Shown here: piece after piece, positions 31,175 to 39,813 of the stretch
Position numbering within the stretch: the first letter of the stretch is position 1
How the letters are laid out: every line of letters begins with the position of its first letter
Assembly (NCBI GenBank): GCA_003246625.1
Contig: QJZR01000012.1
Span: forward strand, 496,001 to 560,000
Direction of reading: 5' to 3'
Origin: Alphaproteobacteria bacterium
GTDB taxonomy: Bacteria > Pseudomonadota > Alphaproteobacteria > Rhodospirillales > Rhodospirillaceae
Length of the DNA: 64,000 bases
The notes under the pieces: model-generated
Databases searched by the model: none
Seen by the model: only the letters and a program-made list of their open reading frames with translations
Told to the model about the DNA's origin: nothing
Program-made: the position numbers and the translations under genes

Positions 31175-32308
31175 CTATCGCAAGGGCGGCGTCGCCGGTT
31201 CGGGGCTGGGAGTCACCTCCCAATAGCCGTCGCGAACCTCGACGAAAAAGCCGACCCGTTGCACCGCGCCGCGCAGGGCCTCGGCATCGCCGGAATACTG
31301 TATCGCCGCCTGCACCACGTCGGAACGCGAAGCCCGCAGCACCACCGCGCGCACCCCGGGCAGGGCGCGCAGGGTGCGGTCCACCCGCACCCAGTCGGCG
31401 ACGCCGGTGACCGGCACCAGAATGGCCAGGGATTCGGTCTCGCCGACCATGATGGAGCTGGTCGCCTGCGGCTTTCCGCCGCGCGCCACCGCCAGAACCG
31501 CGTGCGCGGCCAGGTCGCCCAAGGCCGCCGCCGTGTCGTCGGCGACCGGCGAAGACAGTTGCGACAACCCGGCGGGCAGCGGACGCGGATAACGTTTCAG
31601 CGACAGGTTCGCTCCCTGCCCCGGCAACGCCTCCGCCACCGCCACCACCACCGCGTCGGCGCCATAGCGGGCCATCAGGGCATCCATCGCCTCGACGTCC
31701 AGGGCGATCGCCTTTTCCGCCGACATCTGAGCGATGTCGACCAGATCGCCCAGGGGCACCGCCACCGGGAACAAGCCGCGCGATACCGCGGTCTGGGTCA
31801 ACAGGGGCCGCCAGGGATTGGTTTCCTCCCACAACTGGGGGGCCGCGCCGGGATTTTCGCGGTAAACGCCCAGCAGCACCACCGTCTCGTCGCTGCCGCG
31901 GGCCAGCGCCACGCCATGCGCCTTGAACAGTTCGGCCACCCGATCGGGATCGAAGTGCACGGTCAGGGTGGCGATATAGCGGGTAGCGGAGGCCCGTTCG
32001 TCGGCCAGCGAAAGGTCGGCGACCATCGCCTCGACCTCGGTGGCGGAGAGTTCGGGCAGACGGGCGCGTTCGGAGTCGGGGACCAAACCGGCGACCAGGC
32101 GCCGATAGGCCTCCACCTGGCCCTGCAACAGGGCCTCCCCGCGCGCCTTCGCCGCCGAGGCGGCGCGCACGTCGATGCGAATCCCGCCGACGGTGAAGGC
32201 GTCCGCCCAGGCTTCCCCCCAGGACGCCGAAACCAGAAAAACCGCGCAAGCGAAAAGCGCCGCGCGCCCCGCCCGCATCATCACGCCACACATTGCCGTC
32301 ATGCCCAT
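31175..32308 (-). CDS. DUF2066-type exported protein
   Basis: Signal peptide [55 protein letters not shown]; conserved neighbour of purM in Rhodospirillales (recalled). Confidence 0.75.
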   Translation of the reverse strand: MGMTAMCGVMMRAGRAALFACAVFLVSASWGEAWADAFTVGGIRIDVRAASAAKARGEALLQGQVEAYRRLVAGLVPDSERARLPELSATEVEAMVADLSLADERASATRYIATLTVHFDPDRVAELFKAHGVALARGSDETVVLLGVYRENPGAAPQLWEETNPWRPLLTQTAVSRGLFPVAVPLGDLVDIAQMSAEKAIALDVEAMDALMARYGADAVVVAVAEALPGQGANLSLKRYPRPLPAGLSQLSSPVADDTAAALGDLAAHAVLAVARGGKPQATSSIMVGETESLAILVPVTGVADWVRVDRTLRALPGVRAVVLRASRSDVVQAAIQYSGDAEALRGAVQRVGFFVEVRDGYWEVTPSPEPATPPLR

Positions 32309-32450
32309 CCCCGATGGATCGATTCCCGGAGGATTTGCTAAACTTCCCCCGTCAGCGCCTTTGCAAAAGGCGTCAGAAACCGTATGGTTCAACTCCGTTC
32401 GCGGGGCAAGCCCCCAGCGATGCGACACCACTCTAACAAAAGAGGCGGCC

Positions 32451-33551
32451 ATTTCCAGTTTTCCCGAGAAGGGCCGAGGCGAACACGGCCTCAGCTACCG
32501 CGACGCGGGCGTCGACATCGACGCCGGCGACGCCCTTGTCGAAGCGATCAAGCCCCTGGCGCGCAGCACCATGCGCCCCGGCGCGGATACCGAATTGGGC
32601 GGCTTCGGCGCGCTGTTCGACCTGCGCGCGGCGGGCTTCACCGACCCCATTCTGGTTTCCTCCACCGACGGCGTCGGCACCAAGCTGAAGCTCGCCATCG
32701 AGACCGGCATCCACGACTTCGTCGGCATCGACCTGGTCGCGATGTGCGTCAACGACCTCGTGGTGCAGGGGGCGGAGCCCTTGCTGTTCCTCGACTATTT
32801 CGCCACCGGCCACCTGTCGGTGGAAGCCGGACGCGCCATCGTCTCGGGCGTCGCCGAAGGCTGCCGTCAGGCCAACTGCGCCCTGATCGGCGGCGAAACC
32901 GCCGAGATGCCCGGCATGTACGCCGAGGGCGACTACGACCTCGCCGGGTTCAGCGTCGGCGCGGCGGAACGCGCCAACATCCTGACCGGCCGCGACGTGG
33001 CGGCGGGCGACGTGATCCTGGGCATGGCCTCGCACGGGGTGCACTCCAACGGCTTCTCGCTGGTGCGCCGCATCGTCGAACGCTCCGGCCTTGCCCTGTC
33101 CGACGCCGCGCCGTTCGCCCCGGGCAAGACCTTGGGACAGGCGCTGCTGACCCCCACCCGCATCTACGTGAAAAGCTGTCTGGCGGCGATTCGCGCGGGC
33201 GGCGTCGCCGCCTTCGCCCACATCACCGGCGGCGGCATGGTCGAGAACATCCCGCGCGTCCTGCCCAAGGGCCTGCACGCGGCGATCGACGCCCGCCGTT
33301 TCCCGGTTCCGCCGGTGTTCGGCTGGCTGGCCGCGACCGGCGGCGTGGAAAACGCCGAAATGCTGCGCACCTTCAACTGCGGCATCGGCATGATCGCGGT
33401 GGTCAAGCCCGCCGCGGTGGCCGCGGTCACCGCGGCCCTGACCGCGCAGGGCGAGACGGTGTTCGAGATCGGCGCCATCGAAGCCGGGGCGGAAGCCTCG
33501 ACCTGCCGCGTCGAAAACTTCGAGCCCAGCCGCGCCGGAACCGCCCGATGA
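32451..33551 (+). CDS. purM: Phosphoribosylformylglycinamidine cyclo-ligase; start possibly ATT
   Basis: [45 protein letters not shown]; no ATG/GTG near the conserved N-terminus; ATT at 32451 has AGAGG 5 nt upstream. Confidence 0.95.
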   Translation: MSSFPEKGRGEHGLSYRDAGVDIDAGDALVEAIKPLARSTMRPGADTELGGFGALFDLRAAGFTDPILVSSTDGVGTKLKLAIETGIHDFVGIDLVAMCVNDLVVQGAEPLLFLDYFATGHLSVEAGRAIVSGVAEGCRQANCALIGGETAEMPGMYAEGDYDLAGFSVGAAERANILTGRDVAAGDVILGMASHGVHSNGFSLVRRIVERSGLALSDAAPFAPGKTLGQALLTPTRIYVKSCLAAIRAGGVAAFAHITGGGMVENIPRVLPKGLHAAIDARRFPVPPVFGWLAATGGVENAEMLRTFNCGIGMIAVVKPAAVAAVTAALTAQGETVFEIGAIEAGAEASTCRVENFEPSRAGTAR

Positions 33552-34210
33552 CGGCACGGCCCCTGCGACTCGGCGTTCTTATCTCCGGGCGGGGCAACAA
33601 CCTGCAGGCGTTGATCGACGCCTGCGCCGCCCCCGGTTTCCCGGCGGAAATCGCCCTGGTGGTTTCCAACGTCGCCGGGGCGGCGGGCCTGGACCGCGCC
33701 CGCGCGGCGGGGGTGCCGGTGGCGGTGGTCGACCACAAGGCGTTCCCGGGGCGCGAGCCCTTCGAAGCGGCGGTGACCGCGCAACTGGAAGCGACGGGGG
33801 TGGGACTGGTCTGCCTGGCCGGGTTCATGCGCCTGCTCACCCCGGGGTTCGTCGAACGCTGGCGCGACCGGCTGATCAACATCCATCCGTCGCTGCTGCC
33901 CGCCTACAAGGGCCTGGATACCCACGCGCGGGCAATCGCCGACGGCGCGCGCTTTTCCGGCTGCACCGTGCATTTCGTGCGGCCGGACATGGACGCCGGG
34001 CCGATCGTCGTGCAGGCGGCGGTGCCGGTGGCGCAGGACGACACGCCCGAAACCCTGGCCGCGCGGATTCTGACGAGCGAACTGGAAATCTATCCGCTGG
34101 CGGTGCGCCTGATCGCCGAGGGACGGGTCGCCGTCGAGGACGAACGGGTGCGCATCCGCGACGGTTCCGCCCTGCCCGCGCCCGCCGTCAACCCGCCGCC
34201 CGGCGCCTGA
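33548..34210 (+). CDS. purN: Phosphoribosylglycinamide formyltransferase
   Basis: [43 protein letters not shown] overlap with purM. Confidence 0.96.
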   Translation: MTARPLRLGVLISGRGNNLQALIDACAAPGFPAEIALVVSNVAGAAGLDRARAAGVPVAVVDHKAFPGREPFEAAVTAQLEATGVGLVCLAGFMRLLTPGFVERWRDRLINIHPSLLPAYKGLDTHARAIADGARFSGCTVHFVRPDMDAGPIVVQAAVPVAQDDTPETLAARILTSELEIYPLAVRLIAEGRVAVEDERVRIRDGSALPAPAVNPPPGA

Positions 34211-34225
34211 CCCCGGACAAAGCAA

Positions 34226-34256
34226 AACGGCCCGGAATTTCCGGGCCGTTCGTCTT
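34226..34256. terminator. Bidirectional terminator between purN and ndk
   Basis: AACGGCCCGG-AATTT-CCGGGCCGTT then CGTCTTTT. Confidence 0.85.
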
Positions 34257-34277
34257 TTCGTCGTCGCGTGGCTGGGT

Positions 34278-34700
34278 TCAGCCGACGATCTCGACCTTGC
34301 TGAAGAAATAGCTGATTTCCTCGGCGGCGGTTTCCGGCGCATCGGAACCGTGCACCGAATTGGCCTCGATCGATTCCGCGAAATCGGCGCGGATGGTGCC
34401 CTCGGCCGCGTTGGCCGGGTTGGTCGCGCCCATCACTTCGCGGTTACGCGCGATCGCGTTCTCGCCTTCCAGAACCTGCACCACGACGGGTCCGGAAATC
34501 ATGAATTCCACCAGCTCGCCGAAGAAGGCGCGTTCCTTGTGGACCGCATAAAAGCCCTCGGCCTGCTCGCGGGTCATCCGAATCCGCTTTTGCGCGACGA
34601 TACGCAGACCGGCTTCCTCGAGGCGGGCGCAAATCTTGCCGACGAGATTGCGGCGCGTGGCGTCCGGCTTGACGATAGACAACGTGCGTTCAACGCCCAT
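34278..34700 (-). CDS. ndk: Nucleoside diphosphate kinase
   Basis: [42 protein letters not shown] active site. Confidence 0.97.
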   Translation of the reverse strand: MGVERTLSIVKPDATRRNLVGKICARLEEAGLRIVAQKRIRMTREQAEGFYAVHKERAFFGELVEFMISGPVVVQVLEGENAIARNREVMGATNPANAAEGTIRADFAESIEANSVHGSDAPETAAEEISYFFSKVEIVG

Positions 34701-34922
34701 CTTGAGTTCCCTTGATTGTCATGTTGTCCGGCGCGCCGTCCGGCGCCGCCGGTGGTCCCCTGGCCGCCGCGCATCCCCGCGCGCGGTCCCGGACTGGCCG
34801 CATTACATACCCGCAACGCAAGCCGAACGCAACCGCGAGAGTGTGGCAGCCGTCACACTTCCGGTTTTTCCCCCGAATCTTCCCGGGAAAAGGCTCCCTT
34901 GGCCGTCCTTCCGCCCTGTGCT

Positions 34923-36842
34923 ATGACCGCCGCCATGCTGCACATTAACGACCTGAGTTTCCGCATCGGCCCCCGCGTTCTTCTGGAAGGCGCGACCCTG
35001 CACGTCTCCGCCGGGCAGCGGGTCGGCCTGGTCGGGCGCAACGGCAGCGGCAAGACCACCCTGTTCCGCCTGATCCGCGGCGAGATTTCGCCCAACGCGG
35101 GCGGCATCTCGATCCGGCCGCGCGCGAAGCTGGGCTTCGTTTCGCAAGACGCGCCGGACGGCGAGAAAACCCTGCTCGACTGGGTGCTCGACGCCGACGC
35201 CGAAAGGAAATCCCTGCTCGACGAGTTGGCCGCCCTCGGCGACGACGCGGCATCGGGGATCCGCACCGCGGAAATTCACGAACGCCTGCTGGCCATCGAC
35301 GCGCATTCCGCCCCGGCGCGCGCCGCCGCCATTCTCACCGGTCTGGGATTCTCCACCGATCAGCAGGCGGAACCGGTGAAGAACTTCTCCGGCGGCTGGC
35401 GGATGCGCGTGGCCCTGGCCGCCGCGCTGTTTCCCCGCCCCGACCTGCTGCTTCTCGACGAGCCGACCAACCACCTGGACCTGGAAGCCACCTTGTGGCT
35501 GCAGAACCACCTGGCCGTCTATCCCGGCACCCTGGTCGTGATCAGTCACGACCGCGAACTTCTGAACGCGGTGCCCGACCGCATCGTGCACCTGGACGGC
35601 AAGCGGCTGGTCGCCTATGGCGGCAACTACGACGCCTTCGAAAAGACCCGCCGGATGAAGCTGGACCTGGCCGCCAAGGCCCTGACCAAGCAGTTGGAGC
35701 AACGGCGCAAGATCCAAGGCTTCATCGACCGCTTCCGCGCCAAGGCGACCAAGGCGCGCCAGGCGCAAAGCCGCATCAAGATGCTGGAGAAGATGGAGGT
35801 CCCCGCCCCCATCGTCGAGGAACGGGCGATCGCCTTCGACTTCCCCGACCCCGAGACCCTTTCCCCGCCGCTCATCGCGCTGGAAGGCGCCGCCGCCGGA
35901 TACGACGGCCGCACGGTGCTGAAGGGACTGGACCTGCGCATCGACCCCGACGACCGCATCGCGCTTCTGGGGGCCAACGGCAACGGCAAGTCGACCCTGG
36001 CCAAGCTGCTGTCCGAGCGCCTGGGCCTGATGGCCGGGTCGATCCGCCGTCCGCCAAAGCTGAAGGTCGGCTATTTCGCGCAGCACCAGGCCGAGGAACT
36101 CAACCTTGCCGCCACCCCCTTCGACCACATGGCGGAAAAGATGCCGATGGCGACGGAGGCGAAGATCCGCGCCCATTTGGGACGCTTCGGCTTCGGCGCG
36201 GAGCTGGCGGACAACCCGGTCTCCGCCCTTTCGGGGGGCGAGAAATCCCGCCTGCTCTTCGCCCTGATGAGCCGCGAGGCCCCGCACGTCCTCATCCTCG
36301 ACGAACCCACCAACCACCTGGACATCGATTCCCGCACCGCCCTGATCGCCGCCTTGAACGCCTTCGACGGCGCGGTAATCCTGATCTCGCACGACGCCCA
36401 CTTGGTCGAGATGGTCGCCGACCGCCTGTGGCGGGTGGGCGACGGCGGCTGCCGCCCCTTCGACGGCGACCTGGCCGACTATCGCCGCGCCCTGCTGGAA
36501 GAACGCCGCGCCGCCGCCCGCGAAAACCGCGAGGCCGACCCCCGTGACGCCGCCCCGGGAAAAAAGGAAGACCGCCGCGCCCGCGCCGAACGCCGCGCCG
36601 CCCTGGCGCCGCTGAAACGCCGGGCCGCCGATGCGGAAAAGACCCTGGAGCGCCTGACCGCCGCCGCCGCGAAAATCGAAAACGCGCTGGCCGACCCCAA
36701 ACTCTACGAACGCGAGGGATCGGCGCAACTGGTGGCGATGCAAAAGGACCTGGGCGCGCTGAACCAGCAAATCGCCGCCGCCGAGACCGCCTGGATGCAG
36801 GCGATGGAAGACCTGGAAACCGCCGAGGCGGAGCAGGATTAG
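34923..36842 (+). CDS. ABC-F family ATPase (Uup/EttA-like)
   Basis: Two ABC domains, Walker A GRNGSGKTT and GANGNGKST, FSGGW/LSGGEKSR signatures, C-terminal coiled coil. Confidence 0.94.
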   Translation: MTAAMLHINDLSFRIGPRVLLEGATLHVSAGQRVGLVGRNGSGKTTLFRLIRGEISPNAGGISIRPRAKLGFVSQDAPDGEKTLLDWVLDADAERKSLLDELAALGDDAASGIRTAEIHERLLAIDAHSAPARAAAILTGLGFSTDQQAEPVKNFSGGWRMRVALAAALFPRPDLLLLDEPTNHLDLEATLWLQNHLAVYPGTLVVISHDRELLNAVPDRIVHLDGKRLVAYGGNYDAFEKTRRMKLDLAAKALTKQLEQRRKIQGFIDRFRAKATKARQAQSRIKMLEKMEVPAPIVEERAIAFDFPDPETLSPPLIALEGAAAGYDGRTVLKGLDLRIDPDDRIALLGANGNGKSTLAKLLSERLGLMAGSIRRPPKLKVGYFAQHQAEELNLAATPFDHMAEKMPMATEAKIRAHLGRFGFGAELADNPVSALSGGEKSRLLFALMSREAPHVLILDEPTNHLDIDSRTALIAALNAFDGAVILISHDAHLVEMVADRLWRVGDGGCRPFDGDLADYRRALLEERRAAARENREADPRDAAPGKKEDRRARAERRAALAPLKRRAADAEKTLERLTAAAAKIENALADPKLYEREGSAQLVAMQKDLGALNQQIAAAETAWMQAMEDLETAEAEQD

Positions 36843-36844
36843 GG

Positions 36845-36970
36845 CAAAACCTTGCGAGGGGTCGCGGACCCCTCGCGCACCCCATTCCTTGGGGTCTCGC
36901 GACAACGCCGTAAAATCATCTCGCCGCGTGAAGGCCGATAGCCGCTGACGCGGCGAAAACGACGTTATGG
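36845..36970. repeat. Modular intergenic repeat, copy C (type I - core - truncated; right module replaced by a REP-like hairpin)
   Basis: CAAAACCTTGCGAGGGGTCGCGGACCCCTCGCGCACCCCATTCCTTGGGG...ATAGCCGCTGACGCGGCGAAAACGACGTTATGGG. Confidence 0.85.
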
Positions 36971-36979
36971 GTCGCCCCC

Positions 36980-37011
36980 CGTCATGCCCGGCCTCGCGCC
37001 GGGCATCCACG
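36980..37011. repeat. REP-like palindrome
   Basis: CGTCATGCCCGGCCTCGCGCCGGGCATCCACG; hairpin ATGCCCGGC/GCCGGGCAT. Confidence 0.65.
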
Positions 37012-37167
37012 TCTTTACGTATTGCGTATAACCCATTGAAAATCATGGAAAACACGTAAACCGCGTCAAGGCATTTATTGTACCACCAATGAAATAGTTC
37101 GCTTGCCTTGCCGCGTGCCGGGTTCCATGATCGTTCCCATCATGCCGAATCGTGCGCGGAGGGGAAA

Positions 37168-37677
37168 ATGGCGCGGCATCTCGGGTGGCGAAGGGTTCTG
37201 GCGATTGTGGCGGTGTGCGCGGCAGGCCCGTCCTGGGCGGGGGACGCGCCGCCCGCCAGCGGAGGTACGGCGCCCCCGGCGGCGGCGGAGAAATGCCCCG
37301 ACGTCTATGGGGTGTGGGAGACCATGTATGCAGTCGGCAAGTTCGGCATCGAGGACGCCACGCCCTGGTGGGGCGGCCTGTTGCTCAAGGCCACCATCGG
37401 GCGGGAGAAAACCACCCTGGTCTGGCTGAAAAGCGACGACTTCCCCAACGCCTATGCCTCCTCCGTCTTCCGGCGCGACCGGTCGATGAAACAGGGGGAC
37501 GACTACTTCTACGGCCGCAACGCGGGTGGCGTGAAAGTTTCCGCCCGCATCATTGATGGTCGACGACTGAAGTTTTACCCCGACCATCGCTGCATGCTGG
37601 ATATCGGCGCGATCTACCCACGGCAGGGAGGCGGCACCAACCTAGGCCTCACCGTTCTCATGCGGAAGGTGAAGTAA
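37168..37677 (+). CDS. Exported small protein, tandem paralog 1 (candidate periplasmic immunity protein; apparently intact)
   Basis: RBS GGAGGGG; signal peptide ...WRRVLAIVAVCAAGPSWAGDA; mature EKCPDVYGVWETMYAVGKFGIEDATPWWGGLLLKATIGREKTTLVWL...HRCMLDIGAIYPRQGGGTNLGLTVLMRKVK. Confidence 0.8.
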   Translation: MARHLGWRRVLAIVAVCAAGPSWAGDAPPASGGTAPPAAAEKCPDVYGVWETMYAVGKFGIEDATPWWGGLLLKATIGREKTTLVWLKSDDFPNAYASSVFRRDRSMKQGDDYFYGRNAGGVKVSARIIDGRRLKFYPDHRCMLDIGAIYPRQGGGTNLGLTVLMRKVK

Positions 37678-37718
37678 GCGGCTCAATCGTAATTACCGTT
37701 TGTACGGCGAACCACGCG

Positions 37719-37740
37719 GTTCGCCGGGTTGTGAAAAACG
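37719..37740 (+). repeat. Intercistronic hairpin 1 (paralog array)
   Basis: C-GGCGAACC-ACGC-GGTTCGCC-G (approximate coordinates); repeated again after paralog 2. Confidence 0.6.
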
Positions 37741-37749
37741 GGGGCAAAG

Positions 37750-38319
37750 ATGAAGGGCTGGCGAAGGGGTCTGGCGATTGTGGCGGTGTGCGCGGCGGGC
37801 CCGTCCTGGGCGGGGGACGCGCCGCCCACCAGCGGAGGCACGGCGCCCCCGGCGGCGGCGGAGAAATGCCCCGACGTCTATGGGGTGTGGGAGACCGAAT
37901 ACTTCGTCGGCCGCTTCGGCGTCGAGGAAGTCGGCCCCTGGTACAGCGGCCTGTTGGTCCGCGCCATCATCGGGCGGGAAAAGACCGGCCTGGTCTGGCT
38001 GAAGGAAAAATTCCCGGAAAGCAAGGACGGCAAGTTACTACCCAGAATCTATGCCTCCTCCGTCTTCCGGCGCGATACCTCCTTCGACCAGGGAAACGGC
38101 TATTTCTTCGGCCGCAACGCGGGAGAGGCGGAGGTCTCCGCCACCGTCATCGACGGTAGGCGGCTCACCGTCTTTCCAGATCATCGCTGCATGCTGGACA
38201 GCCTACTCGCGACAGGGAGGGGGCTACAATCTTGGGCAGCGGGTGATCATGCGGAAGGTGAAGTAAGCGGCTCAATCGTACCGTTTGTACGGCGAACCAC
38301 GCGGTTCGCCGGGTTGTGA
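37750..38319 (+). pseudogene. Tandem paralog 2, 3'-end frameshifted
   Basis: Same protein family (MKGWRRGLAIVAVCAAGPSWAGDAPPTSGG...); 4-nt insertion (AGCC) after ...HRCMLD shifts the frame; the expected tail YSRQGGGYNLGQRVIMRKVK is intact in another frame (ORF 38051..38266). Confidence 0.75.
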
Positions 38320-38334
38320 AAAACGGGGGCAAAG

Positions 38335-38796
38335 ATGAAGGGCTGGCGAAGGGTTCTGGCGATTGTGGCGGTGTGCGCGGCGGGCCCGTCCTGGGCGGGG
38401 GACGCGCCGCCCGCCAGCGGAGGTACGGCGCCCCCGGCGGCGGCGGAGAAATGCCCCGACGTCTATGGGGTGTGGGAGACCGCCTATTTGGTCGACAGGC
38501 AGGGCGTCCGGGAAGCCCCGCCCTGGTTCGGTGGCCTGTTGCTCAAGGCCACCATCGGGCGGGAGAAAACCACCCTGGTCTGGCTGAAAAGCGACGACTT
38601 CCCCAACGCCTATGTCTCCTCCGTCTTCCGGCGCGATACCTCCTTCGACCAGGGAAACGGCTATTTCTTCGGCCGCAACGCGGGAGAGGCGGAGGTCTCC
38701 GCCACCGTCATCGACGGTAGGCGGCTCACCGTCTTTCCAGATCATCGCTGCATGCTGGACTACTCGCGACAGGGAGGGGGCTACAACCTTGGGTAG
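38335..38796 (+). CDS. Tandem paralog 3, truncated 9-10 residues early by TAG
   Basis: MKGWRRVLAIVAVCAAGPSWAGDAPPASGG...HRCMLDYSRQGGGYNLG*; paralog 2 has CAG (GQRVIMRKVK) where paralog 3 has TAG. Confidence 0.75.
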   Translation: MKGWRRVLAIVAVCAAGPSWAGDAPPASGGTAPPAAAEKCPDVYGVWETAYLVDRQGVREAPPWFGGLLLKATIGREKTTLVWLKSDDFPNAYVSSVFRRDTSFDQGNGYFFGRNAGEAEVSATVIDGRRLTVFPDHRCMLDYSRQGGGYNLG

Positions 38797-38844
38797 CGGG
38801 TGATCATGCGGAAGGTGAAATAGCGTCCCCGCTATCCGATCCAA

Positions 38845-38875
38845 CTGGTACGACGAAGCGGGTGCTTCGTTGGGT
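38845..38875 (+). repeat. Intercistronic hairpin 2 (covarying version)
   Basis: C-GACGAAGC-GGGT-GCTTCGTT-G (approximate coordinates), same position relative to paralog 3 as hairpin 1 is to paralogs 1/2. Confidence 0.6.
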
Positions 38876-38913
38876 TTGTTTGCCCTTTTGATTACGATAA
38901 ACAGGAGAAAACC

Positions 38914-39813
38914 ATGGCAAATGCCGTAAATCAGAACACACCCAAGAACGCCCGAGCGATTCCGCCCCGTCCGGTACCGGACTACGACGCCCAACGGCGA
39001 AATCACCTGAAAGATCGTGAAGGAGTTGTCCCCCGCGTCTACACGGACTCCGCGGGCATTCCCACCATCGGTGTGGGCCACGCCCTGATCACCAAGGACA
39101 AGAACGGCCATTACACCCTGCGCAAGCGTAAAGACATTGACAGGGATTTGGGCGGAAATCCCCCCTCCATCGTCACCGACGACGACTACAAGCGTCTGCA
39201 AGATGTGGAGGCTCTTCTCAACGGCAAGATGCCGGAGAAGGATACGGACAGATACGTAAAAGATGAGGAATATAGAAAATGGTACGATGACAGGAAGAAG
39301 AGGGTGGAAACTGACCGAAAAGAACGTCCCGGCATCGCGCAAGAACTCATCCCGCCCTACAAGGCGGGGGAGAACTCGAAGGAAAGGAACGTGTTCTCGT
39401 TCTATCTGGACAAGGCCGATCGCATCCAGGCGCTGAGCCGGAAGGCCTGGAACGAGCATCGGGACAAGGTCTGGGCGCTGGTCGAGGCGGAGGCCCGGTC
39501 GCACGGCTGGTCGGATGCGGAAATCGCCCGCTACAAGAAAGCGTTCGAAGGCTCGTGGGAGGAAATGATGCTCACCTCCCTCCGCTTCAACAACGTCCGC
39601 TCGCCCGAGGCGGTCAAGGCGCTGCTGGACGGCGACCGGGCGAAATTCCGCGCCGAGATCGAATTCCGTTCCAACCTGAAGACGGAAGACAACGAAGAAT
39701 TCCGCGACGGACTGGCCCGCCGCCGCCGGGACGAGGCGGAGAAGGCGGCGCCTCTGGCGGCGTTCACCGAGGCGGAGAAGAAACGCTGGTCGGCCCTGGT
39801 GGCCGAGCACTAG
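38914..39813 (+). CDS. T4-type (GH24-like) lysozyme domain protein, 5' part of an amber-interrupted gene
   Basis: LKDREGVVPRVYTDSAGIPTIGVGHALIT conserves E-x8-D-x5-T catalytic spacing of T4 lysozyme; no signal peptide; RBS AGGAGA. Ends ...LVAEH-TAG. Confidence 0.8.
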   Translation: MANAVNQNTPKNARAIPPRPVPDYDAQRRNHLKDREGVVPRVYTDSAGIPTIGVGHALITKDKNGHYTLRKRKDIDRDLGGNPPSIVTDDDYKRLQDVEALLNGKMPEKDTDRYVKDEEYRKWYDDRKKRVETDRKERPGIAQELIPPYKAGENSKERNVFSFYLDKADRIQALSRKAWNEHRDKVWALVEAEARSHGWSDAEIARYKKAFEGSWEEMMLTSLRFNNVRSPEAVKALLDGDRAKFRAEIEFRSNLKTEDNEEFRDGLARRRRDEAEKAAPLAAFTEAEKKRWSALVAEH

